This document shows positions 1-8,174 of a stretch of 64,000 nucleotides of DNA, one piece after another. How positions within the stretch are numbered: position 1 is the stretch's first letter; each line of letters begins with the position of its first letter. The stretch spans positions 31,540-95,539 of the forward strand of contig DDWS01000045.1 of the NCBI GenBank assembly GCA_002347685.1, read 5' to 3'. The notes below the pieces were generated by a model. That model did not search any database. It was not told the origin of the DNA and worked only from the letters and a program-made list of their open reading frames with translations. Source of the stretch: Syntrophaceae bacterium UBA2280. GTDB taxonomy: Bacteria > Desulfobacterota > Syntrophia > Syntrophales > Smithellaceae. Both the position numbers and the translations under genes were made by a program.

Positions 1-2
1 TT

Positions 3-1082
3 GCCTTCCACTCTGGAATCAGCCGCCGTCTTTTCAATGCGGCTCATAAATTTTTCGGGCATCTGCCCGGCGGCCTGGCAATAGCAACCATCGGCGCCTG
101 CGCAGGATTCTCAGCGGTCTGCGGATCCACCAGCGCCACTGCCGCCACAATGGCTTCCGTCGCTCTTCCGGAAATGAAAAAGTTTAAATACGATCCTGCC
201 CTCGCTACCGGAGTTGTTGCGGCCGGAGGGAGCCTGGGCATTCTCATCCCGCCCAGCACCATTTTCATTATTTACGGCATCATGACTGAGCAATCCATCG
301 GCGAACTCTTTATTGCCGGTGTGATACCGGGCATATTGCTTTCCTGTTTTTTCATTTTATCTATTTCACTTTGGACATATTTCCGTCCGGAAGTGGGGCC
401 ACGCGGCCCGAAAAGCACCTGGAAGGAAAAATTCAGGTCTTTATCCGGACTCATTGAAACCCTGCTTTTATTTGTTCTGGTCATGGGCGGTCTTTTTGCG
501 GGATTTTTCACACCGACGGAAGCGGCAGGTGTAGGAGCTTTCGGCACAATCATTATCGCGCTTGCCGGTCGCAACTTGACCTGGAAAGGATTTAGAGACG
601 CGCTTTATGATACAACCCGCATTTCGTGCATGATTTTTGTCGTAGTCGCCGGCGCCACAGTTTTTGGACATTTTCTGGCCGTAACGCGTATTCCCGCCGA
701 CATCGGAACTTTTGTTGCAGGGTTGCAGCTTCATCCCCTGCTCATCATGGGTTTCATTATTCTGATTTACCTGTTCCTCGGTTGTCTGATGGATTCACTG
801 GCCATGATCATGCTCACTATCCCCATCTTTTATCCCGTGATCTTAAACCTGGGTTTCGATCCAATCTGGTTCGGCGTGATCATCGTGATTGTGGCGGAAA
901 TGGGCGTTATTACACCACCAGTGGGAATTAACGCCTATGTTGTGGCGGGCGTTGCTCGTGACGTACCGCTGCATGTCGTTTTCAAGGGATCACTGCGCAT
1001 GCTTTATGCCATGATCGCGCTGGCTGTTCTTATGATCATCTTCCCACAAATTGCGACCTTCCTGCCGCAAATACTGAAGTAG
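3..1082 (+). CDS. dctM: TRAP transporter large permease, DctM type (5' truncated)
   Basis: The large membrane subunit of a TRAP transporter couples a Na+ or H+ gradient to uptake of an organic acid captured by a periplasmic DctP protein. The reading frame is open from base 3, so the gene starts outside the window. The internal ATG at 150 is not the start, because the preceding codons already encode the family signature GGLAIATIGACAGFSAVCGS and then STSATAATM. Several hydrophobic helices follow, with the conserved GILIPPSTIFIIYGI-type loop, FFTPTEAAGVGAFG and a late ITPPVGINAYV motif. The C-terminus is complete. The substrate cannot be told from sequence. The GntR/dehydrogenase/kinase operon 540 bases downstream could use what it imports, but that is inference. 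Confidence 0.93.
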   Translation, partial: AFHSGISRRLFNAAHKFFGHLPGGLAIATIGACAGFSAVCGSTSATAATMASVALPEMKKFKYDPALATGVVAAGGSLGILIPPSTIFIIYGIMTEQSIGELFIAGVIPGILLSCFFILSISLWTYFRPEVGPRGPKSTWKEKFRSLSGLIETLLLFVLVMGGLFAGFFTPTEAAGVGAFGTIIIALAGRNLTWKGFRDALYDTTRISCMIFVVVAGATVFGHFLAVTRIPADIGTFVAGLQLHPLLIMGFIILIYLFLGCLMDSLAMIMLTIPIFYPVILNLGFDPIWFGVIIVIVAEMGVITPPVGINAYVVAGVARDVPLHVVFKGSLRMLYAMIALAVLMIIFPQIATFLPQILK

Positions 1083-1459
1083 CATTCTTAGGTTTTTTTC
1101 AGGATCAAAAAAGTAGCTCCTTGTCTCATGATAAGCCCTTTCCAGTAAAAATATCGAAGTTCCGATTCTTTGATGATTCTGACAATCTGTTCCGGTGGGA
1201 ATCATGTCTTTTTATCCAATGATCCTCCCTTTCGGATTTTTCTATTATCAGGAAGATGTATGTATTGGGAAAAATGGCACACAATAACTATCCCCTACTA
1301 CTTAAGGTGATGTATCCGCTGGCTGATTGTTTCGCGAATGTCAACCGACCATGAAAAATGGGGAATATACACTTATCATGCTAAATAATAACATAGAAAA
1401 AATAACGCAATGACGATCAATAGATCAGAAATATTTTGACATTCAATCATGAATCATAT

Positions 1460-1482
1460 ATTGGTTGGATCAATGAACCAAT
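1460..1482. promoter_or_regulatory. Inverted repeat, candidate GntR operator
   Basis: ATTGGTT and AACCAAT form perfect 7-base arms separated by 9 bases, about 145 bases upstream of the GntR-family gene. GntR/FadR-type dimers bind such palindromes and often regulate their own operon. Assignment to this regulator is inference from position only. Confidence 0.35.
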
Positions 1483-1518
1483 TAACCATTTCGGTTCAAA
1501 GGATAAAGAGGCGTCAAG

Positions 1519-1557
1519 GCGTATTGGATATACGCTGAGGAACCGGCATTCGCCGGT
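1519..1557 (+). promoter_or_regulatory. Two tandem hairpins in the leader of the gntR operon
   Basis: GCGTAT/ATACGC (loop TGGAT, 1519-1535) is followed by ACCGGC/GCCGGT (loop ATTC, 1542-1557), both with perfect 6-bp stems. There is no U-tract, so they do not look like a terminator. They match no riboswitch class I can recognise. Confidence 0.35.
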
Positions 1558-1625
1558 CAGGCGCCGACGATGCAGCCAGTAAAGTTCGTCAAAGAAATCG
1601 AAGTTTTATCAGAAGGAGGCTATTG

Positions 1626-2339
1626 ATGTCTGTCAGTGCTGTTTTTGCCCGGCCAATTACCCGTTTGCGGCTCCACGAGGAAATAGTCACCATCATCCAG
1701 AAGCAGATTATGAACGGGACCATTCTGCCGGGGACCAAGTTGCCACCCGAACGCGAAATGGCTCAGACTTTCAATGTTAATCGTACAACCCTTCGTGAGG
1801 CACTGCACAAGCTGGAAACCCTTGAGTTGATCGAAATTCGACACGGAGACGGAATCTATGCCAGAAATTACATGGAAAGCAGCAATCTCGAACTTGTCCG
1901 GGCCCTTGTATATCTTGAAGAAACAAAAGAACCCCTCATTGCCGTCCTGGAGATTAGAAGAATCCTGATTCCGGAGATGGCCTTCCTTGCTGCGAAGCGC
2001 AGAACCAAAGAGCATGTGGATGCGCTTCGACAGATCGTCCGGTCGGGAGAACTATCCGTCATGGAAAAGGATATCCAGGTGCATTTGATCATTGCCCGGG
2101 CAACCGGGAACCTCCTATACAATATCCTGATCAACTTTTTTCATCAAATCTACCGTGATCTTGGGCATATGTATTTCAATGACCCCCAAAACGCTGAACG
2201 ATCCGAGGCTTTTCACCGGGATATCTGCGTCGCCATACAAAAACAGAACGCGGAATCAGCAAGAAAAATCATGGCGGATGTTCTGCAATACGCAGAAACA
2301 ATCATCAGGGAATATCTCGCAAAAAGGCAGGGTGCATAA
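1626..2339 (+). CDS. GntR-family (FadR-like, FCD domain) transcriptional regulator
   Basis: This is a cytoplasmic DNA-binding repressor or activator that senses a small organic ligand. A winged helix-turn-helix lies near residues 30-80 (LPPEREMAQTFNVNRTTLRE, then the G-DGIYARN wing), followed by an all-helical effector domain with the FCD features D-x3-H (KDIQVHLIIARATGN) and HRDICVAIQKQN. The start is the ATG at 1626, 6 bases after AAGGAGG; a TTG one codon earlier is less likely. Its stop codon is directly adjacent to the ATG of the dehydrogenase, so it is the first gene of the operon it probably controls. The ligand is unknown, perhaps a polyol, its phosphate or a hydroxy acid. Confidence 0.88.
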   Translation: MSVSAVFARPITRLRLHEEIVTIIQKQIMNGTILPGTKLPPEREMAQTFNVNRTTLREALHKLETLELIEIRHGDGIYARNYMESSNLELVRALVYLEETKEPLIAVLEIRRILIPEMAFLAAKRRTKEHVDALRQIVRSGELSVMEKDIQVHLIIARATGNLLYNILINFFHQIYRDLGHMYFNDPQNAERSEAFHRDICVAIQKQNAESARKIMADVLQYAETIIREYLAKRQGA

Positions 2340-3983
2340 ATGAAACGGTTTATTGAATCGTATCAAGGAGAGAACTTTGATATCATTGTCATCGGCGGAG
2401 GCATTACCGGGGCATCGGTTGCCTATGAGGCAGCCACAAGGGGTTTGAAAGTGGCTCTGGTGGAGAAGAAGGACTTTTCGTGGGCTACCTCGGCCGTAAC
2501 CTCCAAAATGATCCATGGCGGAATGCGCTATCTGGCCAACGGTGAGATAGGATTGGTCCGTGAATCGCTGCGCGAGCGCCGCGTGCTGGAAAATATTGCG
2601 CCCAACTTTGTCTATCCGCTCTCTGTGATGATGACCCACAACAATACGCAGTTCAAGAACAACAAATGGGTAGTGAAGGTGGGCATGCTGATGTATGACG
2701 CCCTTTCCTATGATAAGAATTTTACCTGGGATAAAAGTAAGCAGATACCCATGCACAAAACCATTTCCAGGCAGGAAGTGCTGATAAGAGAACCGAACGT
2801 GCTGGATGCCGGCCTGACCGGGGCCTCGATATTCTATGACTGCAGCAGCATTTTTCCCGAGCGCCTCACCCTGGCTTTCATCAAGTCCGCAGTGGCTTAT
2901 GGCGCCGCGGTTGCCAACTATACCGAGGTTACGGGATTCTGTTTCGATAGGCAGCATAACGTGATCGGTGTGCAGGTCAAGGATCTTCAAAGTTCTGCCG
3001 TGCAGAATCTAAACGCTGCTCTTACCATTAATTGCGGCGGTCCCTGGGCGGATATTGTTCTGGGCCTGGCTAAATCAAAAAGCAACGCCTGCACGCTGCG
3101 CCGCTCTGAAGGAATTCATATCATCACCGCCAAAAGCCTGCTTTCCGGCAATTGCGCGGTCGGCTCTATGACTCCATCCGGCCGTTACTTCTTGCTCATT
3201 CCCTGGCGGGGCCATACCCTGATCGGCACCACGGACAGACCCTACATCGGTAATCCGGACGAATATCATGTAACGCGGCAAAGCATCGACGAACTGATTG
3301 CCGAAGTCAATGCCTCCTTTGGTGATGGTAAGCTCAGCTTCGCGGATGTCAGACACGCGTTCGGCGGCCTGCGACCGCTGGTGGAAGACCAGACCGAAGA
3401 GACCTATGCCTGCTCGCGCCGCTATGAAATCTTTGACAATGCCGAAGAAGGTTTAAACGGCCTGATCACCGTTGAGGGTGGTAAATACACCACCAGCCGC
3501 AGACTGGCCGAAAACTGCCTCAAGACTGTTGCCGCTAAGCTTGGTCGCCCGCTGGGAAAGAGTATGACCGACAAACACCATCTATCCGGGTGCGCCATAC
3601 CCGACATGAACGCTTTTCTGCTGACGATCCTGCAAAACAACAGGGATTTTCCCTCAGATACTCTGGACTATCTCGGCAGGAATTACGGTACCGAGTATGA
3701 TGCGATCCTCAAGCTGGCACGTGAAGATGCAGCCCTGGCCGAAACCCTCAACGCCGATGGCGAGATGATGGCCCAGGTTACGTATGCCGTACGCCATGAA
3801 ATGGCCCGCACCTTGTCGGATATCGTCATGCGCCGCACCGGAATCGCCACTCTCGGCCATCCCGGCAAAGAAGTGCTCCAAAAGGTTGCCGCTCTTGCCG
3901 CAAGGGAACTGAACTGGGATGCCGATACAGCCAGGCGTGAAATTGCGGCTGTTGAAAATATGCTCGAGCTGCCGGAGGCGTAA
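2340..3983 (+). CDS. FAD-dependent glycerol-3-phosphate dehydrogenase family protein (GlpA/GlpD type)
   Basis: A flavoprotein of the family that oxidises sn-glycerol-3-phosphate to dihydroxyacetone phosphate at the membrane and passes electrons to quinone. The N-terminal Rossmann motif DIIVIGGGITGASVAYEAAT binds FAD. It is followed by the family segment W-ATSAVTSKMIHGGMRYL, a mid-domain G-TDRPYIG region, and the C-terminal helical GlpA/GlpD domain (residues about 430-540). At 547 residues it has normal GlpD length. Its ATG abuts the stop of the GntR gene, implying coupled translation. The neighbours (alkyl-DHAP-synthase-like protein and FGGY kinase) leave open whether the true substrate is G3P or another phosphorylated polyol. 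Confidence 0.88.
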   Translation: MKRFIESYQGENFDIIVIGGGITGASVAYEAATRGLKVALVEKKDFSWATSAVTSKMIHGGMRYLANGEIGLVRESLRERRVLENIAPNFVYPLSVMMTHNNTQFKNNKWVVKVGMLMYDALSYDKNFTWDKSKQIPMHKTISRQEVLIREPNVLDAGLTGASIFYDCSSIFPERLTLAFIKSAVAYGAAVANYTEVTGFCFDRQHNVIGVQVKDLQSSAVQNLNAALTINCGGPWADIVLGLAKSKSNACTLRRSEGIHIITAKSLLSGNCAVGSMTPSGRYFLLIPWRGHTLIGTTDRPYIGNPDEYHVTRQSIDELIAEVNASFGDGKLSFADVRHAFGGLRPLVEDQTEETYACSRRYEIFDNAEEGLNGLITVEGGKYTTSRRLAENCLKTVAAKLGRPLGKSMTDKHHLSGCAIPDMNAFLLTILQNNRDFPSDTLDYLGRNYGTEYDAILKLAREDAALAETLNADGEMMAQVTYAVRHEMARTLSDIVMRRTGIATLGHPGKEVLQKVAALAARELNWDADTARREIAAVENMLELPEA

Positions 3984-4023
3984 TAAAATGAAAGAGAGCA
4001 TAGATTAAAAGGAGGAGATGATT

Positions 4024-5718
4024 ATGAAAGCCAAACATTTTCATCCGGACTGGACGGAAAAGGCTCCTGCACCGGGGAGCTTCAGATCCATATTCAAATA
4101 CGGTGATGCACAAGGCTTCAAACACCCCAGCGACAACTGGTACGAGATGATGAAAACAGAATTTCATCTGAGCGACGACGACTTTCGCAAGAAACAGGAA
4201 GAGGGGAACAAGCAGGTTATCCTGAACCGCCCGGGTACGCTTACCTCATCACAGATCGAGCAAATTAAATCCATCGCTGGTGATCAGAATGTGGCACTCG
4301 ATGATTACAGTCGCGTCAAATACGCCTACGGAAAGACCACCGAGGAAATGCTGGAACTGCGTCAGGGTATCGTCCGCGAAGTGGCCGACGTTGTGGTCCA
4401 TCCGCGCGATAAATTTGATGTACGAAAGATTGTGGAATACTGCAATGCCGAGCGTATTCCGATAACAGTCTTCAGCGCCGGCTCGTCGGTAAATTTCGGT
4501 TGCCGGCCGGCCAGGGGAGGCGTCTCCCTGGTGGTGAGCACCCACATGAATAAACTACTGGATGTAAACGAGCAAAACCAGACGGCACGCGTCGGGCCGG
4601 GCATGTTTGGACCGGCCTATGAGAAAGCTCTGAACAGCGCTCCGGAGCTTTTCCACACCAGCCGCAGATATACCTGCGGCCACTTCCCGCAGTCCTTTGA
4701 GTATTCCACTGTAGGCGGCTGGGTAGTGACATTGGGATCCGGCCAGGCCTCCACCTATTACGGCGATGCCTGCGATATCGTCTTCAGCCAGGAATACGTC
4801 ACCCCGGCAGGCACTTTCAAGACCCTCGATTTTCCGGCCACAGCCACCGGCCCGAAAGTAAACGACATTCTGAAAGGCTCGGAGGGTACCTTCGGCATTC
4901 TGGTCGAGGTTACCATGAAGATCTTCCGTTATATGCCGGAGAACCGCCGGCGCTTCAGCTTTATGTTCCCCACCTGGGAGGCAGCAGTGAACGCCAGCCG
5001 CGAGATCATGCAGTCTGAGTTTGGCAAGCCTGCCATTTACAGGATTTCCGATCCCGAGGAGACGGATCGCGGGCTGAAACTCTATGGCATGCCGGGAATT
5101 GTAGATACCTTCCTTGCGTTGCGTGGTTTCCTGCCCATGCAGCGCTGCCTGTGTCTGGGCAATGTCGAGGGGGACAGGGACTATACGAAGCTGGTCAAGC
5201 GCAAGCTTACGAGGATAGCCAGGCTAAACGGCGCAATCTCGCTGGGTGCGTATGCCGCCACAAAGTGGGAAAAAACCCGCTACACCGAGCCCTACATGCG
5301 CGAGGATCTGGGCGATTACGGCATCTTGATTGATACACTCGAGGTCGGCGTCACCTGGGACAATCTGCATCGTCTGCATGAAGGGGTTCGTGCTTATATC
5401 AAAAGCCGTCCGGATACCATGTGCATGACGCATGCCTCGCACTTCTACCCTCAGGGTACCAACCTTTACTTTATCTTTATCGCCCAGATGACCGACACCG
5501 CCGAGTATCGGGAATTCCAGAAAGGGATAATCGACAATATCCAGAAATTCGGCGGCTCGCTGAGCCACCACCACGGAGTAGGCCGTATGATCGGGCCCTG
5601 GATGGAAGCGCATCTGGGTAAGGAACAAATGGCTGTCCTGCGGGCATTGAAAAAGCACTTCGATCCTAACCATATCATGAACCCCGGCGGCCAGTTGGGT
5701 TTGGATGATGTGTCATGA
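4024..5718 (+). CDS. FAD-linked oxidase resembling alkyldihydroxyacetonephosphate synthase
   Basis: A vanillyl-alcohol-oxidase-fold flavoprotein, close to alkyl-DHAP synthase and more distantly to glycolate oxidase GlcD. The PCMH FAD domain contains VVVHPRDKFDVRKIVEYCN, PITVFSAGSSVNFG and the AGPS-like stretch YTCGHFPQSFEYSTVGGWV. The C-terminal cap carries CMTHASHFYPQGTNLYF and the His-rich LSHHHGVGRMIGPW; in AGPS this HHH motif is catalytic. The preferred start is the ATG at 4024, 6 bases after GGAGGAG, rather than the in-frame ATG at 4018, which sits on the ribosome site. It could make ether lipids from acyl-DHAP or oxidise a hydroxy acid. The AGPS motifs favour the former or a related chemistry. 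Confidence 0.82.
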   Translation: MKAKHFHPDWTEKAPAPGSFRSIFKYGDAQGFKHPSDNWYEMMKTEFHLSDDDFRKKQEEGNKQVILNRPGTLTSSQIEQIKSIAGDQNVALDDYSRVKYAYGKTTEEMLELRQGIVREVADVVVHPRDKFDVRKIVEYCNAERIPITVFSAGSSVNFGCRPARGGVSLVVSTHMNKLLDVNEQNQTARVGPGMFGPAYEKALNSAPELFHTSRRYTCGHFPQSFEYSTVGGWVVTLGSGQASTYYGDACDIVFSQEYVTPAGTFKTLDFPATATGPKVNDILKGSEGTFGILVEVTMKIFRYMPENRRRFSFMFPTWEAAVNASREIMQSEFGKPAIYRISDPEETDRGLKLYGMPGIVDTFLALRGFLPMQRCLCLGNVEGDRDYTKLVKRKLTRIARLNGAISLGAYAATKWEKTRYTEPYMREDLGDYGILIDTLEVGVTWDNLHRLHEGVRAYIKSRPDTMCMTHASHFYPQGTNLYFIFIAQMTDTAEYREFQKGIIDNIQKFGGSLSHHHGVGRMIGPWMEAHLGKEQMAVLRALKKHFDPNHIMNPGGQLGLDDVS

Positions 5719-5746
5719 AATATTCTGACATCGTAGAGGATGAACA

Positions 5747-7312
5747 GTGAATGCAAAAAAATATATTATCGCGATAGATTCCGGAACACAGAGTATTCGT
5801 GCGGTGCTCTTTGATCTACACGGTAATGAAATCGTCCTCGAACAAGCCGACTACGAACCCTATTTTTCCCTGGCGCCAGGCTGGGCGGAGCAAAGGACTG
5901 AAGATTACTGGATCAAACTCTGCAAGGTATGCCAGGGGCTGATGGCCAGGATCGCCATAGATCCACGCGAGATCGGCGGTATCGGCCTGACCAGTCAGCG
6001 TAACACCGTTATCCCCATGGATAAGGATGGCAACGCCCTTCGGCCGGGGATTATTTGGCTCGATCAGCGCACAGTGGCAAATGTTCCACCTTTAAGCAAA
6101 ATCATCACGCTTGTTACCCGCCTGGTTGGCCTCACCGATGCCATACGCTATTCGCAGAGGAATTCCAAGTTTTTGTGGATCAGGCAGCACGAACCCGAAA
6201 TCTACCATAAGACACACAAGTTTGTTCAAGCCACCGGTTTCTTTGTGCGCAAGCTGACCGGCGAATTTCGCGATTCCTACGGTATGGTCGCCGGGATCTG
6301 GCCGTTTGATTACAAAGCCAAGAACTGGTATGGGGCGGCCTTCTCATTTATTTACAATGCCTTCGGGTTCGAGAAAAAGCATTGTGTCGATCTCTATCCT
6401 CCGGACAAGGTGCTCGGGCATATCACCAAAGAAGCATCGCTGGCCACCGGACTGCCGCAAGGCATGCCTGTTGTTGTGGGTGCCGGTGACAAGCAATGCG
6501 AGCTGCTCGGGGCCGGTGCCATCAATCCGGAAATTGCCGTGATCAGTTTCGGTACGGCCACGGCCATGGAGGTGATCACATACAAATACATCAAAGATGC
6601 GCAGTTGCGCTTCTTTACCTGGCCTGCGGCCCTGCCCAAGGCCTGGGATATAGAGATGTTCATCTACCGCGGATTCTGGATGGTGACATGGTTCAAGCAG
6701 GAGTTCGGCCACCGCGAGGCGCTGGAGGCCCGGGCGCGCGGAGTGGCGCCGGAGGTGGTTTTAGATGAGGTGATTCAGGATATCCCTCCAGGATCCATGG
6801 GGCTTATGCTGCAGCCCTGCTGGTCTCCCTCCGTGAACAATAAATACGCCAAGGGTTCTATCATTGGCTTTGGAGATATCCATACCCGTGCACACATTTA
6901 TCGGGCGATCTTTGAAGGAATCTGCTTTGAGCTGCGCCGACTGCAGGAGATCGTGCAGGGCAAGACAGGTATTGCCATCAAAGAGATTCGCGTCGGTGGC
7001 GGCGGTTCGCGAAGCGATGTGGCGGTGCAGATTGCTGCCGATATGTTCAACCTGCCCGCCTCGCGAATGGCAACCTCTGAAATAGCGGCCCTCGGCGCGG
7101 CCATTGACGCGGCTGTTGGTACGGGTATGTACGATACATTTGAAGAAGCCGTGACAGCGATGGTTCGCAAGGGCAGGACATTTGTGCCCAATGTGAAAAC
7201 CCATCGCATCTACACACAGTTGTTTCAGGATGTGTACAAGAAGACATTTCATATCATGGCGCCGGTCCATCGCAAAATCGCCCGGATTACCGGATATCCG
7301 GACGAAGATTAA
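5747..7312 (+). CDS. FGGY-family carbohydrate/polyol kinase
   Basis: An ATP-dependent cytoplasmic kinase of the glycerol kinase/xylulokinase family, 521 residues. The N-terminal ASKHA phosphate loop is YIIAIDSGTQSIRAVLFD, then GWAEQRTEDYW and GGIGLTSQRNTVIPMD. The second domain has VVVGAGDKQCELLGAGAI, ISFGTATAMEV and the ATP site IRVGGGGSRSDVAVQIAADM. Translation starts at the GTG at 5747 behind AGAGGA; the nearby ATG at 5751 is out of frame. It lies 28 bases after the flavoprotein gene in the same operon. The substrate is not determinable: glycerol, dihydroxyacetone or another polyol are all possible. The W-IRQHEPEIYHKTHKFVQ segment is generic to the family. Confidence 0.88.
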   Translation: MNAKKYIIAIDSGTQSIRAVLFDLHGNEIVLEQADYEPYFSLAPGWAEQRTEDYWIKLCKVCQGLMARIAIDPREIGGIGLTSQRNTVIPMDKDGNALRPGIIWLDQRTVANVPPLSKIITLVTRLVGLTDAIRYSQRNSKFLWIRQHEPEIYHKTHKFVQATGFFVRKLTGEFRDSYGMVAGIWPFDYKAKNWYGAAFSFIYNAFGFEKKHCVDLYPPDKVLGHITKEASLATGLPQGMPVVVGAGDKQCELLGAGAINPEIAVISFGTATAMEVITYKYIKDAQLRFFTWPAALPKAWDIEMFIYRGFWMVTWFKQEFGHREALEARARGVAPEVVLDEVIQDIPPGSMGLMLQPCWSPSVNNKYAKGSIIGFGDIHTRAHIYRAIFEGICFELRRLQEIVQGKTGIAIKEIRVGGGGSRSDVAVQIAADMFNLPASRMATSEIAALGAAIDAAVGTGMYDTFEEAVTAMVRKGRTFVPNVKTHRIYTQLFQDVYKKTFHIMAPVHRKIARITGYPDED

Positions 7313-7397
7313 TGACACGACAGATCATGATTGGATCTAATCATCCCCGGCATATTCCGGGTCGCCTCAAAAACATCCGTCCGTTAAAAAAAGTTTT

Positions 7398-8174
7398 TTA
7401 CCGCAGAAATACCGGTGGTTGAATGTCGGGGAGCTTGTCGCCTTCATACAGCACTTTTTCCAGGTAAAGACCGGAAGGCGGCGCGGTATGCCGGGCGGGA
7501 ATATCCGAATGATCATGGAGCATCTGTTCGAGATCCCCGGTTCGCAAGTTGGCGCGTCCGGCTTCAACCGCCATTCCCACGATCCGTCGGACCATTTTCC
7601 AAAGGAAGTGGGACCCGGCTACCCGGATGACGATCAGGTTCGGGAATTCCTGCAATACGACGTCTTCAACGTCAACCTGCGTCGAGGCGTTTTTATCCAT
7701 CCGTTTGTCGGCGAAAGAGGCAAAATCGTGAAAACCCTGAAACACGGCGAGCGCCTGCCGCATCCGGCCGATGTCGAGATCGTCTTTGATCCACCAGACG
7801 TATTTTTTGGCCAGCGCGGTGCGGCGCTTTGCGATCAGATATAGATAACTGCGACTGATGGCTGAGTGGCGGGCGTGAAAACGCGGATGGGCGCTTTGCA
7901 CCGACAGGATGTTGATGCTTGCTGGAAGCAGATCGTTAATCCCGATTCGCAGGGCTTCCGGATTGATCTTGCGGGCGGTTTCCAGATGGGCCACCTGTCC
8001 GAGCGCGTGCACGCCGGCGTCGGTGCGTCCCGCACCCTGGACTTCCGCGGGCGCGCCCAGAAATTTACCGGCCGCGTCGATGATCGCTCCCTGAACGCTT
8101 TTGGCGTTTTTCTGGGCCTGCCAGCCGCTGAAGCCGGTGCCGTCGTATTCGCAAATCAGTTTGTATTTATTCAT
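7398..8174 (-). CDS. truA: tRNA pseudouridine(38-40) synthase TruA
   Basis: Converts uridines 38-40 of the tRNA anticodon arm to pseudouridine. The catalytic motif GAGRTDAGVHALGQVAHLET is present with the essential Asp at residue 52, together with the N-terminal YDGTGFSGWQAQ and the C-terminal FLWKMVRRIVGMAVEAGR signature. It has 258 residues, normal for the family. The start overlaps the end of the upstream NlpC/P60 gene by 4 bases (ATGA), so the two are co-transcribed on the minus strand. It converges with the FGGY kinase gene. Confidence 0.96.
   Translation of the reverse strand: MNKYKLICEYDGTGFSGWQAQKNAKSVQGAIIDAAGKFLGAPAEVQGAGRTDAGVHALGQVAHLETARKINPEALRIGINDLLPASINILSVQSAHPRFHARHSAISRSYLYLIAKRRTALAKKYVWWIKDDLDIGRMRQALAVFQGFHDFASFADKRMDKNASTQVDVEDVVLQEFPNLIVIRVAGSHFLWKMVRRIVGMAVEAGRANLRTGDLEQMLHDHSDIPARHTAPPSGLYLEKVLYEGDKLPDIQPPVFLR

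Larger units (their letters stand above)
1083..1625. other. Intergenic region with palindromes, no gene
   Basis: No credible reading frame is present. The region is AT-richer than its neighbours around 1370-1500. It holds a perfect inverted repeat at 1460-1482 and two consecutive perfect hairpins at 1519-1557 before the regulator gene, so the promoter and control region of the downstream operon probably lies here. Confidence 0.6.

Noticed and set aside
2256..2990. 244-aa open frame on the minus strand
   Set aside because: Lies wholly antisense to the GlpA-type gene and the end of gntR; no family features, and it overlaps strongly supported genes.
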